From Chloroherpetonaceae bacterium (GTDB taxonomy: Bacteria; Bacteroidota; Chlorobiia; Chlorobiales; Thermochlorobacteraceae), in assembly GCA_033763895.1 (NCBI GenBank), contig JANRJQ010000010.1, positions 500,146 to 564,145 of the forward strand: a DNA stretch of 64,000 bases, read 5' to 3'. Numbering within the stretch: position 1 is the first letter of the stretch; each line of letters opens with the position of its first letter. Position numbers and translations under genes: made by a program. Positions 37,294 to 46,535 of this stretch are shown piece after piece. The notes under the pieces were generated by a model. It saw only the letters and a program-made list of their open reading frames with translations. It was not told the DNA's origin and did no database searches.

Positions 37294-38004
37294 TTAGGCA
37301 ACAAGCAAGATTTTACTTGGCTTCGAATTTCTAAGCGATTCAAGGGCATCTAATCCGGTAAGACCATTATACGCCACGCTTTTGAGTTTTCCTTTATCGT
37401 ATTTGAGCATGCCTTCATAATTTTTTTCTGAGGTAAAATGTATCGAAGCGGTTTGCTTGCTGAAAACCATATAAGCCATTGCTTGAGAGAGTGAATCAAA
37501 CTGTTGTGATGCCAAAGAAGAACTGCGTTCCACAGCAGATTTCATTGCCGGTTGAGGTGCAATTACGGTAGGAATTGAATCTTGAACAACGGGTGGTGGT
37601 AATTCTTCCAAAGTGGGTGTCGACGAAGTTTGTTTAATATTCAAATATTCCTTTACCAAATTTCGTAATTGATTGACATCAGGCGGTTTCAAGAGGTATG
37701 AACTCGCGCCAAGGGCTAAAGCTGCCATAATCAACTCTTTATCTGAAAGCCCACTGCAAACAATTGTGGTTGGTAACAATTGCCCCGATTGCTCTACAGC
37801 CTCTAAAAATTCAATGCCATTCATCTCAGGCATGAGCATATCTAGGAGCAATAGATTATATGAACCGACTCGTAGTTTCTCTAATCCTTCTGTGCCATCG
37901 TAACAACTCGTAAATACAAGTTCGGAAGAGACTTTTCCGAGCGCTGCTTTATAAATGAGGTGAGCGCCGCTATCGTCGTCGATGATTAATATTTGCTTTG
38001 ACAT
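37294..38004 (-). CDS. Response regulator with a DUF4388/PATAN-like C-terminal domain
   Basis: From ATG 38004 the protein has about 236 residues (a GTG three codons earlier is open). A receiver domain (1-125) carries the acidic IIDDD and phosphoacceptor D55 in LLLLDMLMPE, with the lysine in YLLKPP. After a Pro/Thr-rich linker, about residues 165-236 hold a small domain with MLKYDKGKLKSVAYNGLTGLDALESL, reminiscent of PATAN/DUF4388 domains that mediate protein contacts in two-component systems. There is no DNA-binding domain. It lies 25-35 bases after the hybrid kinase gene and is its likely partner. Confidence 0.8.
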   Translation of the reverse strand: MSKQILIIDDDSGAHLIYKAALGKVSSELVFTSCYDGTEGLEKLRVGSYNLLLLDMLMPEMNGIEFLEAVEQSGQLLPTTIVCSGLSDKELIMAALALGASSYLLKPPDVNQLRNLVKEYLNIKQTSSTPTLEELPPPVVQDSIPTVIAPQPAMKSAVERSSSLASQQFDSLSQAMAYMVFSKQTASIHFTSEKNYEGMLKYDKGKLKSVAYNGLTGLDALESLRNSKPSKILLVA

Positions 38005-38038
38005 TGTATTCACGTGATTGACTGTAATATAAAAAGTT

Positions 38039-41000
38039 TTAATTGCTTTGTTTTATTTGCAAAAGTTTCTGCAAAGAAGATTCGTAAGCAGGCTCAAGTG
38101 CATGAATAAGAAGTTCACATTCGCTTAGATTCTCATGTTGTGCATTCACTTCAATTTTATGGGCGAAATCGCCGAGTTTTGCCGCTCCGATATTCAAGCT
38201 TGTTCCTTTGAGTGCATGTGCTGCTTTTCTTAATAGCGGTGCATTAGATTCAGAATAAAGCAGTTTAACCTTTTGAATTTGTTGTGGGACTTGTTGAATA
38301 AACAAATCGATTAATTCATTGAGTAAAGTGCCGTTACCTACTGATGGTAGGGATTGAAGCATTTCTATCGTTGATAGATTGAGAATATTTTCTTCAACCG
38401 AAATTTCAAATATTGAATGATGATGAGCCGGGGAAGGTGAACGTCCGCTTTGAATTACTGCCGCCCAATATTCGATCATTGCAGAAACTGTGTCGATCGT
38501 GATAGGTTTAGCAAGGAAATCTTTCATTCCGGCTTGAAAGCAATTATCGCGATCTGTTTGAGTTGAATTCGCTGTCATTGCAAGTATAACCGGCACTTTC
38601 TCCGAAGGAAATCGCTTAAGTATTTCTCTTGTTGCTTGAAGTCCGTCCATTTCGGGCATTTGAATATCCATAAAAACAATGTCATAATACCTTTGGTCAA
38701 ACAAATGCAGTGCTTCGATCCCATTAGTAGCCACATCGGCATCATATCCTAATTTCTTTAGGATACCAAGTATCACCCGTTGATTGATGGCATAATCTTC
38801 AGCAACCAGAATCGAAATGTCATGTTTCTTATACGGATAGGTTCCTTCAATGGCAATTGGGCGAGCGGCATTGGCAGAAGAGAGAACCTTTTGAAGCGCT
38901 AAAAGTGTTTTTGAATGTCGTACTGGTTTGACCAAAACAAAATCAAAGATGTTCATTTTTGAAACTGCATCAAACGATTGTTGAAAGCACAGTACCCCTA
39001 ATCGAGTCCCTGTTTCTCGTGCTTGATGAAGATAGGCTATTTCTTCTGCTGAAATCGGTTTATCTGAAAGCGAAAGAATAATAACATCGGGATGATTTCC
39101 CTTTTGGGTTGTCAAAATAACCTCCGAAAGTGAGATGTTAGGTATTACCGATAGACCTTCGTTAAGTAGAAATTGATTTGACGCTTGTAATGCCATTGGT
39201 CGTTCATCTACCCAATAAATTTTAAGTTGAAGACCAAATGCATCAAAGTATCTAGCTTTTTCTTGTGTGTTTTGACTTTGCGCCGATTGAATTTGCAGTG
39301 GAACCGAGAAGGTAAAAATCGATCCTTTACCTACTTCACTGGAAACTGAGATTTTCCCTTTCATAAGCTCAATCAATTGGGAGGATAAAGCAAGCCCTAA
39401 ACCCATTCCTGAATAACGGCGGTTAAAGGCTCCTTCGAGTTGAGAAAACGGTTTGAACAACTTTTCAGCGAGTGGATTTGAAATACCAATGCCTGTATCA
39501 TGAACTTCAAATTCAAGTGTGATTTGCTCATGAGAGGCCTCTAACGGTCGAACACGAATGTGTACTTCACCTGTTTCAGTAAATTTCACTGCATTTGAAA
39601 CGATATTGCTTAACACTTGACGGATACGAATTCCATCACCAATGAGAATCGGAGGAATGGTGGGATCAATTGAATAGGAAATGTCTAAACTTTTTACAGA
39701 GGCTTTCAAAGAATGTTGTTCAATTGAACTGATGATGGATTCTTCCACATTAAACGGTTGGGGTTCAAGTTTTACTATACTTGCCTCAAGTTGTGAAAAG
39801 TCAAGAATATCATTAATCAATGAAAGAAGACTTTGCCCGCTGAACTGAATATTTTCAAGATACTGTTTTTGTTCGTTTGAAAGGGGAGTTTGTGTAAGAA
39901 GGCTTGTCATGCCGATAACTCCATTTAAGGGAGTTCGTAATTCGTGGCTAATTGTTGCAATGAATTCTGATTTTGCTTTACTGGCAAGTTCTGCCGCTTG
40001 CTTAGCCGATTCAAGTTGAAGTTCAAATTCCTTTCGCTCCGTGATATCAGTATGAGAGCCGGCAATTCGATAAACATTCCCATTGGCATCCCAAACACCA
40101 ACACCTCGGCTATATACCCACCGATAGCTCCCGTCTTTATGTCGAAATCGGAATTCAACTTGATATTGATTTGTCTCTCGTCGGATGTAACTATTTAGCG
40201 CTTTAACAACACGCTTTTTATCTTCTGGGTGAATCAAACTTTCCCAAACCGAGAAAGTATTTCCCAATTCATGATCGGCATAGCCAATCATTTGTTTCCA
40301 ACGAGAAGAGTAATACACTTTATCATTTTGGAGATCCCAGTCCCAGATTCCATCGTTAGAGCCTTCCACCGCCAAAGCGTAACGTTCATTTGCTTCTTGC
40401 TCTCGCAGTTCAAGCATCCGTTCAGTAGTGATGTCATTGATAATTCCGATGGTGCCGATGGTTTCGCCTTCATCGTTTTTAAGAGCAGAGAGATTCAGCA
40501 TAATCACAAGTTCTGTCCCATCGATTTTACGTTGTTCCAAAATGCCTTTCCAATTTCCATTGGTTGAAAGCGAATTGATGATTTTTGAACTGACTTCAGC
40601 AGTCAATTGAATTCTCAGAGCTTCAGAGAGTGTTTTCCCGATGGCTTGTTCCGCGCTTAGTTCAAAAATCTTTTCGGCGCTTTTATTCCAACCTCTGATG
40701 ATAAAACTGATATCGGTAGCCACGATAGCTTCATCAACATTTTCTAAAATGGTTGAATTGTATAACGCGGTTTCATAAGCCAAAACATATTCGCTGACAT
40801 CGCGAATAACACACAAAATCACCAACGGCTTACCTAGGGAATCGCGCATGAAAATTCGATCCCGATTCCGTAAATACCTGATGACCCCACTTGATGTTCT
40901 GATTCGATAATCAAGTTCGTGAAAAGGTTTTGCAAGTGCAGCCGGTACGGAACGAAGAAACTCAAAGTGTCTTAAAACCTTGTTGAAGTCTTCCCTTAAA

Positions 41001-41494
41001 ACAATCTGACGATAAAATGATTGCAGAAAATTCTCTTTTGGGTCGATGTCTTGTTCAAGAAAAAATTGAAGAACTTCGTTCGAGTAAATTATTCGATCAC
41101 TTTGAATATCATACAGCAAAATTGATGCGGGAAGTGATGCGAGAACTTGATTGGCTCGCTCGACACTGTCAATCGTTTTACTAATGACCCCTGTTTCAAG
41201 TTTTTCGATGCTCGACCAATCTTCACTATTCTGAAGCGAGAAAAGATTTTGAGAGCCCAGATCACTCTCTACCTTTGAGCCTCTTAACAAAACAGTATAA
41301 ATTCCAATGAGCGCCAAAATTACGGATGAGCCCAAGGCAAAAACTTCAAAAAGAAAGTCGCCTAAAATGATGTATAAAAAAGTGAAGAGAAGAGCTGTTA
41401 AGGATAAAAACAAAATAAAAGCATAGGGAATTATCTGCTTCCAATTGTTGAACAAAGGGGTTTGTACGCTTTTATCTGTGTTTAATGTTGGCAT
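38039..41494 (-). CDS. Hybrid sensor histidine kinase with receiver and Hpt domains (BarA-like)
   Basis: The 1151-residue protein has two transmembrane helices (about 22-44 and 48-70), three PAS domains (about 108-235, 245-360, 368-490), then HisKA with His517 in SHELRTPLNGV. The ATPase domain (about 615-735) has NAVKFTETG, DTGIGIS and GMGLGLALS. Next come a receiver-like domain without the phospho-aspartate (about 755-872; IILSLSDKP where Asp would be), a normal receiver (about 892-1010) with D943 and K996, and an Hpt domain with His1093 (AAHALKGTS). It is the membrane-bound start of a phosphorelay that may end in the adjacent regulator. Confidence 0.93.
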   Translation of the reverse strand: MPTLNTDKSVQTPLFNNWKQIIPYAFILFLSLTALLFTFLYIILGDFLFEVFALGSSVILALIGIYTVLLRGSKVESDLGSQNLFSLQNSEDWSSIEKLETGVISKTIDSVERANQVLASLPASILLYDIQSDRIIYSNEVLQFFLEQDIDPKENFLQSFYRQIVLREDFNKVLRHFEFLRSVPAALAKPFHELDYRIRTSSGVIRYLRNRDRIFMRDSLGKPLVILCVIRDVSEYVLAYETALYNSTILENVDEAIVATDISFIIRGWNKSAEKIFELSAEQAIGKTLSEALRIQLTAEVSSKIINSLSTNGNWKGILEQRKIDGTELVIMLNLSALKNDEGETIGTIGIINDITTERMLELREQEANERYALAVEGSNDGIWDWDLQNDKVYYSSRWKQMIGYADHELGNTFSVWESLIHPEDKKRVVKALNSYIRRETNQYQVEFRFRHKDGSYRWVYSRGVGVWDANGNVYRIAGSHTDITERKEFELQLESAKQAAELASKAKSEFIATISHELRTPLNGVIGMTSLLTQTPLSNEQKQYLENIQFSGQSLLSLINDILDFSQLEASIVKLEPQPFNVEESIISSIEQHSLKASVKSLDISYSIDPTIPPILIGDGIRIRQVLSNIVSNAVKFTETGEVHIRVRPLEASHEQITLEFEVHDTGIGISNPLAEKLFKPFSQLEGAFNRRYSGMGLGLALSSQLIELMKGKISVSSEVGKGSIFTFSVPLQIQSAQSQNTQEKARYFDAFGLQLKIYWVDERPMALQASNQFLLNEGLSVIPNISLSEVILTTQKGNHPDVIILSLSDKPISAEEIAYLHQARETGTRLGVLCFQQSFDAVSKMNIFDFVLVKPVRHSKTLLALQKVLSSANAARPIAIEGTYPYKKHDISILVAEDYAINQRVILGILKKLGYDADVATNGIEALHLFDQRYYDIVFMDIQMPEMDGLQATREILKRFPSEKVPVILAMTANSTQTDRDNCFQAGMKDFLAKPITIDTVSAMIEYWAAVIQSGRSPSPAHHHSIFEISVEENILNLSTIEMLQSLPSVGNGTLLNELIDLFIQQVPQQIQKVKLLYSESNAPLLRKAAHALKGTSLNIGAAKLGDFAHKIEVNAQHENLSECELLIHALEPAYESSLQKLLQIKQSN

Positions 41495-41691
41495 TTATCC
41501 TCGAAGGAAATTCAAAAATACTTATCGGAAAAAATTACCCATAAGTTGAATCCGATTAAGAGTGGAAAGTACAAAACCATTTATTCTTGCATGAAATATT
41601 TTGGTATCTAACAAAAATATAATGACTCAAAAAGATATTTACATCATTAATTGAGGTTAAAAGCTAACTTTATCGTTTCAAAAAAAACGCG

Positions 41692-42333
41692 ATGCTTATC
41701 AGTTTTGAAGGATTAGACGCTTCAGGAAAATCGACTCAACTGAAGTTATTAGAAAGCCATCTGAAATCGATAGGCAAGGATTCACTTTGCTTACGAGAGC
41801 CCGGCGGAATTCTTTTAGGTGAGGAAATCAGAAATATTTTATTGCATCATCAAGAGGAAATCCATCCTACGGCAGAATTGCTACTATTTTTCGCAAGTCG
41901 AGCAGAATTGATTGAACGGCGAATTCGACCTGCTTTATTGCGCGGGGAAATCGTCATCCTTGATCGGTTTTATGATTCTACCATTGCTTATCAAGGTTTT
42001 GGAAGAGGAATTGACCTTAAAATTATTGAGCAGTTGATTTCTATTGTCACACAAGGTTTAGAGCCAAATCATACTTTTTATCTTGATATTTCGCCAGAAG
42101 CAGCGTTCCAACGTAAAACACAACTTGTCGAGTCAAACCAATTCGCTAACCAAGACCGGGGCAATCAACTCGACCGAATGGAACGCTCAGGATTAGAATT
42201 CTTTCGGAAAGTTCAAGAAGGGTATCACTATGTGGCAAAGAAATTTCATCATAGGGTGGTAACCTTGAATGCAGAAGAGAACATAGAATCCCTTCATAAA
42301 AAAATCGTTTCACAATTGTTCCCTAATATCTAA
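41692..42333 (+). CDS. tmk: Thymidylate kinase
   Basis: Tmk phosphorylates dTMP to dTDP. The 213-residue protein begins with the P-loop FEGLDASGKST, has LREPGG for dTMP binding, LDRFYDSTIAYQG with the DRY-like motif, and the lid region around DRMERSG. Residues are typical of bacterial TMK. The gene is probably cotranscribed with purK, which follows after 22 bases. An A-rich stretch in front of the start has no clear Shine-Dalgarno sequence, as is common in Bacteroidota. Confidence 0.96.
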   Translation: MLISFEGLDASGKSTQLKLLESHLKSIGKDSLCLREPGGILLGEEIRNILLHHQEEIHPTAELLLFFASRAELIERRIRPALLRGEIVILDRFYDSTIAYQGFGRGIDLKIIEQLISIVTQGLEPNHTFYLDISPEAAFQRKTQLVESNQFANQDRGNQLDRMERSGLEFFRKVQEGYHYVAKKFHHRVVTLNAEENIESLHKKIVSQLFPNI

Positions 42334-42355
42334 ACCAAAACAAACAGTTTACTCG

Positions 42356-43501
42356 ATGGATTTTTCTAAAGAAATAGTGATCGGAATTTTAGGTGGCGGG
42401 CAGCTCGCTAAAATGAGTGCTCAAGCTGCGCAAAAACTTGGTTTTTCGGTGATCATTTTTGAGCAAGACGCCAATGCTCCAGCAGTGAAAATCACTCACA
42501 ATGCCGTTATCGGACAAGTCTCTGATAAAGAGGCAATTAAGCGGTTTGTCGATAAAGCCTCAGTGATTACGCTCGAAAATGAATTTATCAGTTACGAGGT
42601 TTTAGAATACATTGAATCGTTAGGAAAACCGGTCAATCCGGGAGCTGCAACGCTTAGAATTATTCAGGACAAACTTTTACAAAAAGACCATCTGAAAAAT
42701 GCCGGATTGCCGGTAGTTGAATTTGCGTCCATTGAGTCGCTTCAAGACGCAATTCGTTTTGGCCGAGAAAACGGTTATCCATTTTTATTGAAATCTCGAA
42801 AAGGCGGTTATGATGGTTATGGAAATCGAACGATTCACAGCGAAAATCAAATTGCAATTTCACTCACAGAGCTTGGCTTCCCTGAAAAGGGAATTTTGGC
42901 TGAAGCGTTTGTGAAATTTCAATCAGAACTTGCGGTAATGGTGGCAAGAAGCAAAAGTGAAAAAGCGGTTGCATATCCCGTGGTTGAAACGATTCATGAA
43001 AACCACATATGTAAGTTGGTAAAAGCGCCGGCAATTTTTGACGAAGAATTTTTGTGGGGAGCCAGCGATTTAGCTAGAGCGGCTGTTGAATCTGTGAGAG
43101 GAATCGGAATGTTTGGCGTGGAAATGTTTTATACTGAAACCGGATCCTTGTTGATCAATGAAATGGCGCCTCGCCCACATAATTCTGGTCATTACAGCAT
43201 TGAAGCTTGCACAACCTCACAATTTGAAAATCATATTCGTGCTGTTTTAGATCTCCCGATTGGCGAAGCCACGATGCGAGTCCCTGCTGCCGTTATGATC
43301 AATATTTTAGGCAAAAGAAATGCCGCCGTTTCTATGGAGACCATTCAAGCAGCGTTATCAAATAAAAACACCTCGCTTCACATTTATGGAAAGCCGGAGT
43401 CGAGAATTGGACGAAAAATGGGTCATATCACTGCGACAGGGCTCGATTTCAAGGAGTGTTTGAAAGCTGTAACAGAAGCAGAGCAAAAAATTGTTCTCTA
43501 A
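42356..43501 (+). CDS. purK: 5-(carboxyamino)imidazole ribonucleotide synthase
   Basis: PurK uses ATP and bicarbonate to make N5-CAIR from AIR in purine synthesis. The 381-residue ATP-grasp protein has the N-terminal GILGGGQLAKM, the ATP-grasp core with KSRKGGYDGYGN, EAFVKFQSELAVMVAR and the metal site NEMAPRPHNSGHYSIEAC. The C-terminus is GRKMGHITATG. The partner PurE is not in the window. It lies 22 bases after tmk and ends 20 bases from the convergent ankyrin gene; no terminator is visible between them. Confidence 0.97.
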   Translation: MDFSKEIVIGILGGGQLAKMSAQAAQKLGFSVIIFEQDANAPAVKITHNAVIGQVSDKEAIKRFVDKASVITLENEFISYEVLEYIESLGKPVNPGAATLRIIQDKLLQKDHLKNAGLPVVEFASIESLQDAIRFGRENGYPFLLKSRKGGYDGYGNRTIHSENQIAISLTELGFPEKGILAEAFVKFQSELAVMVARSKSEKAVAYPVVETIHENHICKLVKAPAIFDEEFLWGASDLARAAVESVRGIGMFGVEMFYTETGSLLINEMAPRPHNSGHYSIEACTTSQFENHIRAVLDLPIGEATMRVPAAVMINILGKRNAAVSMETIQAALSNKNTSLHIYGKPESRIGRKMGHITATGLDFKECLKAVTEAEQKIVL

Positions 43502-43521
43502 ATTGCTCAACAATTTCTTGT

Positions 43522-44199
43522 TTATTTGACTGCCCCTAAGCTCTTAAAAAGTTCAATAATTTCATCGGCTCCTTTATGAGCGGCAAGCATTAAGGCTGTG
43601 AATCCCCGCTGATCGACGGCATTGATATCAGCCCCCTTTTCAGTTAGGAGCTTCACCATTTCTGTTTTTCCTGCTAAAGCTGCAAACATTAAGGGCGTTA
43701 CCCCGATTTTGTTTCTGGCATTGATATCAGCCCCCTTTTCAAGGAGTAGCCGAGCTATCTTTTGATTTCCTTTTAAAGCGGCTCCCATCAGTGCCGTGTT
43801 ACCAAGCCCATCGGGTAAATCAACCTCAGCACCACTTTCAAGCAATAAGATTAGAACATCATCACTTGCAGTATAAGCGGCAATGATAAGCGGTGTAAAG
43901 CCTTTAGCATTCTTTTCGTTAACCTTTATGCCCTTTTCCAAAAACCCTTTAACTCCTTGACGATCATTTACTCGAGCGGCTGAAAAAATATCAATATGAA
44001 TCGAAGGTGAGGTAGAGGGTGGTTTCGGGATTGACTGAGCTATGATTACTTGTGATTGAAAATCTATACCAATGGTTAAAAGAATTACGGTGTGGAGCAT
44101 GAAAATAAACTTATCAGATAATCCTACACGCAAAATCTCACGACCGCCGAAGCCCAAATAAAGCAAAGTGAAAATCTTAAGAATCGATTGCATCTTCAT
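43522..44199 (-). CDS. Ankyrin-repeat protein, secreted or membrane anchored
   Basis: The protein has 225 residues from ATG 44199. Residues about 34-55 form a hydrophobic signal-like segment ending IIAQS; a start at ATG 44100 would make this an ordinary signal peptide, so the true start may be there. The rest holds about five 33-residue ankyrin repeats, such as NAKGFTPLIIAAYTASDDVLILLLESGAEVD and NKIGVTPLMFAALAGKTEMVKLL in pieces. Such proteins bind other proteins, probably in the periplasm. Two repeats share a 25-base identical stretch, suggesting recent repeat duplication or correction. Confidence 0.85.
   Translation of the reverse strand: MKMQSILKIFTLLYLGFGGREILRVGLSDKFIFMLHTVILLTIGIDFQSQVIIAQSIPKPPSTSPSIHIDIFSAARVNDRQGVKGFLEKGIKVNEKNAKGFTPLIIAAYTASDDVLILLLESGAEVDLPDGLGNTALMGAALKGNQKIARLLLEKGADINARNKIGVTPLMFAALAGKTEMVKLLTEKGADINAVDQRGFTALMLAAHKGADEIIELFKSLGAVK
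43618..43741. repeat. Direct repeat of 25 identical bases inside the ankyrin gene
   Basis: Positions 43618-43642 and 43717-43741 are identical (core GATATCAGCCCCC) and start exactly 99 bases, or one 33-codon ankyrin repeat, apart. Confidence 0.85.
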
Positions 44200-44558
44200 A
44201 ACATTTAGAATGTTTTCGAGATTAATGCTTCAAAATTGAACGAAAAAAGTTATAGTCAAAATCGAACTTTCTTATAAATGGTTAGATTTTATCTATGTTT
44301 CGATGTTGATAATTCCCATTTCAAAGTTGATACTTTTTCACGGGCTTAATCTGTAGAAAAGAAACAAGTTATTCATATACATATTGTGACATCAAGAGAA
44401 GGAATCAATCAAAAAAACCTTTGGATTACCATCTTGAAAGAGTAATTTTGATTGTTCACATTAAGGGCTCGGCATATGAATTGGAACTACATCGCCGATT
44501 TTCTATGAAAACAAAGGAAGTTTCAATGGCTTCCTAACATTCGTGAAAGGAGTAAATT
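44200..44558. other. 359-base intergenic region with the universal stress promoter
   Basis: This divergent spacer holds a plus-strand promoter (44420-44450) and a ribosome binding site AAAGGAG (44546-44552). I saw no gene in it and no clear minus-strand promoter for the ankyrin gene. Confidence 0.5.
44420..44450 (+). promoter_or_regulatory. Bacteroidota-type promoter of the universal stress protein gene
   Basis: TTTG (44420-44423), 19 bases, TAATTTTG (44443-44450) match the consensus fully. The leader would be about 100 bases and contains GGAAG/CTTCC arms near 44516-44534. Confidence 0.65.
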
Positions 44559-45017
44559 ATGTTTGCGTTCAAAAACATTCTGTGCCCCGTTGATTACTCG
44601 GATGCCTCTAAAAGTGCCGTTCGTTACGCTGTAGAACTGGCAGAACCTCTCAAAGCTGAAATCCACTTACTCAGCGTGATTCCTCATATTCCTGTTGGTC
44701 CCGATATGAGCGTGCCATACATCCCTACTGAACCACACGAAATCGAGGCGGCGTATGAAGATTTGAATAAGTTAAAGAAGGAGCTTATTCCTGATTCGAT
44801 TAAAACAATGCTATCTGTGATTAGTGGCGACATATCACAAACCATACTTCAAGTTGCTGAAAAGGATCATTCTAATATCATTGTAATGGGATCGAATGGT
44901 CGTACCGGACTTTCTCGCTTAATTCTTGGAAGTGTAAGTGAAGCCGTTGTAAGAAAAGCGAATGTACCTGTTTTGGTGACCAAATCAGTCGAAAAGGAAG
45001 AGCTTATTGATCATTAA
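44559..45017 (+). CDS. Universal stress protein (ATP-binding type)
   Basis: The 152-residue UspA-fold protein has the N-terminal ILCPVDYSDASKSAVRYA and the ATP-binding signature GSNGRTGLSRLILGS (Gx2Gx9GS), ending VRKANVPVLV. It likely binds ATP and acts in stress survival; no partner is indicated. A strong ribosome binding site AAAGGAG sits 6 bases before the ATG and a consensus promoter lies about 110 bases upstream, so it is probably expressed alone. A terminator follows. Confidence 0.95.
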   Translation: MFAFKNILCPVDYSDASKSAVRYAVELAEPLKAEIHLLSVIPHIPVGPDMSVPYIPTEPHEIEAAYEDLNKLKKELIPDSIKTMLSVISGDISQTILQVAEKDHSNIIVMGSNGRTGLSRLILGSVSEAVVRKANVPVLVTKSVEKEELIDH

Positions 45018-45063
45018 AATCAAAGTTTACCCGATGTAGGGTTAATTCAATTGAGGTTTTGCG

Positions 45064-45095
45064 AAAAAGCCGGTGAAGAGCCGGCTTTTTATTTT
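45064..45095. terminator. Bidirectional terminator between universal stress gene and glcF-like gene
   Basis: AAAAAGCCGG (45064-45073) pairs with CCGGCTTTTT (45081-45090) around TGAAGAG, flanked by A- and T-tracts on both sides. Confidence 0.9.
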
Positions 45096-46405
45096 TTCTT
45101 TAAGCCCATTAATAAAGCTTCAGAGATGTGAATCGCTTTTGTTTTTAGATGATATTTCTGAATTCCATACCTTAACTGCAATAGACAACCCGGATTAGCT
45201 GTTGTGACATAATCAAGATTAAGAGCTCGCAGTGCATTTATTTTGCGTTCAAGAAGTTGCTCCGAGCGGAGTGACTCTGTGAGATTATAGATTCCTGCAC
45301 TTCCACAACACTCCGGAGAAGAAAGTTCAATAAGATTCTCAAATACGAGGCTTAATAATTGCCTTGGTTCCTTTTTGATTTTTTGCCCGTGCTCCAAATG
45401 ACAAGCATCTTGGTAAGCAATTCTCTCTTTCAGTTTAGGCAATTGAGGTGAAAAACCTGTTTGGAATAAAAATTCAGAGAGATCATATACTTTAGGATTT
45501 CTTGGAGTTATTTCGGCTCCTTCGCGCGTGGAGTTCATTTTATCCAAAGAATGTTTTAACCACGAGCCACAGCCCGCAGAATTAACGATCAACGGAATCC
45601 CTTCGCTCGATAATTTGAAAATTTTTTGAGCGAGCTGTTTGCCCTCTTCTCCAAAGCCATTATGCGCATGAAGTGCACCGCAACACAAGCTTTCGCGGGA
45701 AATAATGACCTCAAAACCGTGGGATTGAAGCAACTGAAGCGTGGCAAGATGTTCTTGATAAAACGCGTGATTCATGATGCAGCCGGTAAATAGACGAACT
45801 TTATTGGGGTTGGAACTTTTGGGAACATCCGTTTTGACAGATTGATGAAAAGGTTGTTCTGAAAATTTTGGAGAAAGATTCCACGAGCGCATAAGGGAAA
45901 GAGGAAGATGGCGACTTAAGGAGGTTTCTTGTAGAAAAAAAAGAATTTTAGAAAAAACGGTAAGTAGCCAAGGGGTTGCAATTATTTTAAGCCCCAAAGC
46001 AATAAGAATAGATTTAAGTTTTTGTTGTTTCATTTCTTCACTTTGAAGCAAGTTTTTTGCGGCCTCAAAAATTGATTCATATTCAACCCCTGCGGGGCAA
46101 GCCGTTTGGCAGGCTAAACATCCTAAACAGCTATGAATACTCTCCGATATTTCGTTCGAAAGTTGAATTGCTTCGGAATTTGGCTCAAGTAGGTTAGCCG
46201 AATGAATATCGCTTGATTGCTCGTAAAGAAGCCGTGTTAATTGAATTCTTCCTCGCGGAGAGTACTTTTCGAGTGGATCCAACGAATAAGTGGGGCAATG
46301 AGGAAGGCAAAATCCGCATTGCATACAGTTCAATAAAGTATTATCGGTAAGTGATGCAAGCGCATGAGGATTCGCATTGGAGAGAGATTTCACTTCAGTT
46401 GTCAT
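45089..46405 (-). CDS. glcF: Glycolate oxidase iron-sulfur subunit-like protein (GlcF type)
   Basis: From ATG 46405 the protein has about 438 residues. Two 4Fe-4S motifs, CMQCGFCLPHCPTY and CLGCLACQTACPAG, are followed by two CCG domains (CIMNHAF...CCGALHAHNG and DACHLEHGQ...ECCGSAGIYN) that typically bind a further cofactor or interact with a flavoprotein. GlcF transfers electrons from the flavin subunits GlcD/GlcE in glycolate oxidation. No GlcD or GlcE gene is in the window, so the substrate (glycolate or lactate) is inferred only. An upstream in-frame ATG at 46483 adds 26 residues without resemblance. Confidence 0.85.
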   Translation of the reverse strand: MTTEVKSLSNANPHALASLTDNTLLNCMQCGFCLPHCPTYSLDPLEKYSPRGRIQLTRLLYEQSSDIHSANLLEPNSEAIQLSNEISESIHSCLGCLACQTACPAGVEYESIFEAAKNLLQSEEMKQQKLKSILIALGLKIIATPWLLTVFSKILFFLQETSLSRHLPLSLMRSWNLSPKFSEQPFHQSVKTDVPKSSNPNKVRLFTGCIMNHAFYQEHLATLQLLQSHGFEVIISRESLCCGALHAHNGFGEEGKQLAQKIFKLSSEGIPLIVNSAGCGSWLKHSLDKMNSTREGAEITPRNPKVYDLSEFLFQTGFSPQLPKLKERIAYQDACHLEHGQKIKKEPRQLLSLVFENLIELSSPECCGSAGIYNLTESLRSEQLLERKINALRALNLDYVTTANPGCLLQLRYGIQKYHLKTKAIHISEALLMGLKKK

Positions 46406-46535
46406 AATAAATAAATTATAGTTTTCTCTATGATAATGATTTTCAAACGTTGAAAAATTGGGGTGAATCAATAAATGTGTCAAGGTGTTATCTTTCGCTT
46501 AAGAAACATAATACCAAACGTTAACAAAAGCCTCG

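Noticed and set aside
41513-41619. Two TATTTTTG elements upstream of the kinase gene on the minus strand
   Set aside because: Neither has a TTG at the required distance, and A/T-rich spacers produce such matches by chance.
43618-43741. CRISPR-like direct repeat
   Set aside because: Only two copies exist and they are in frame within coding ankyrin repeats.
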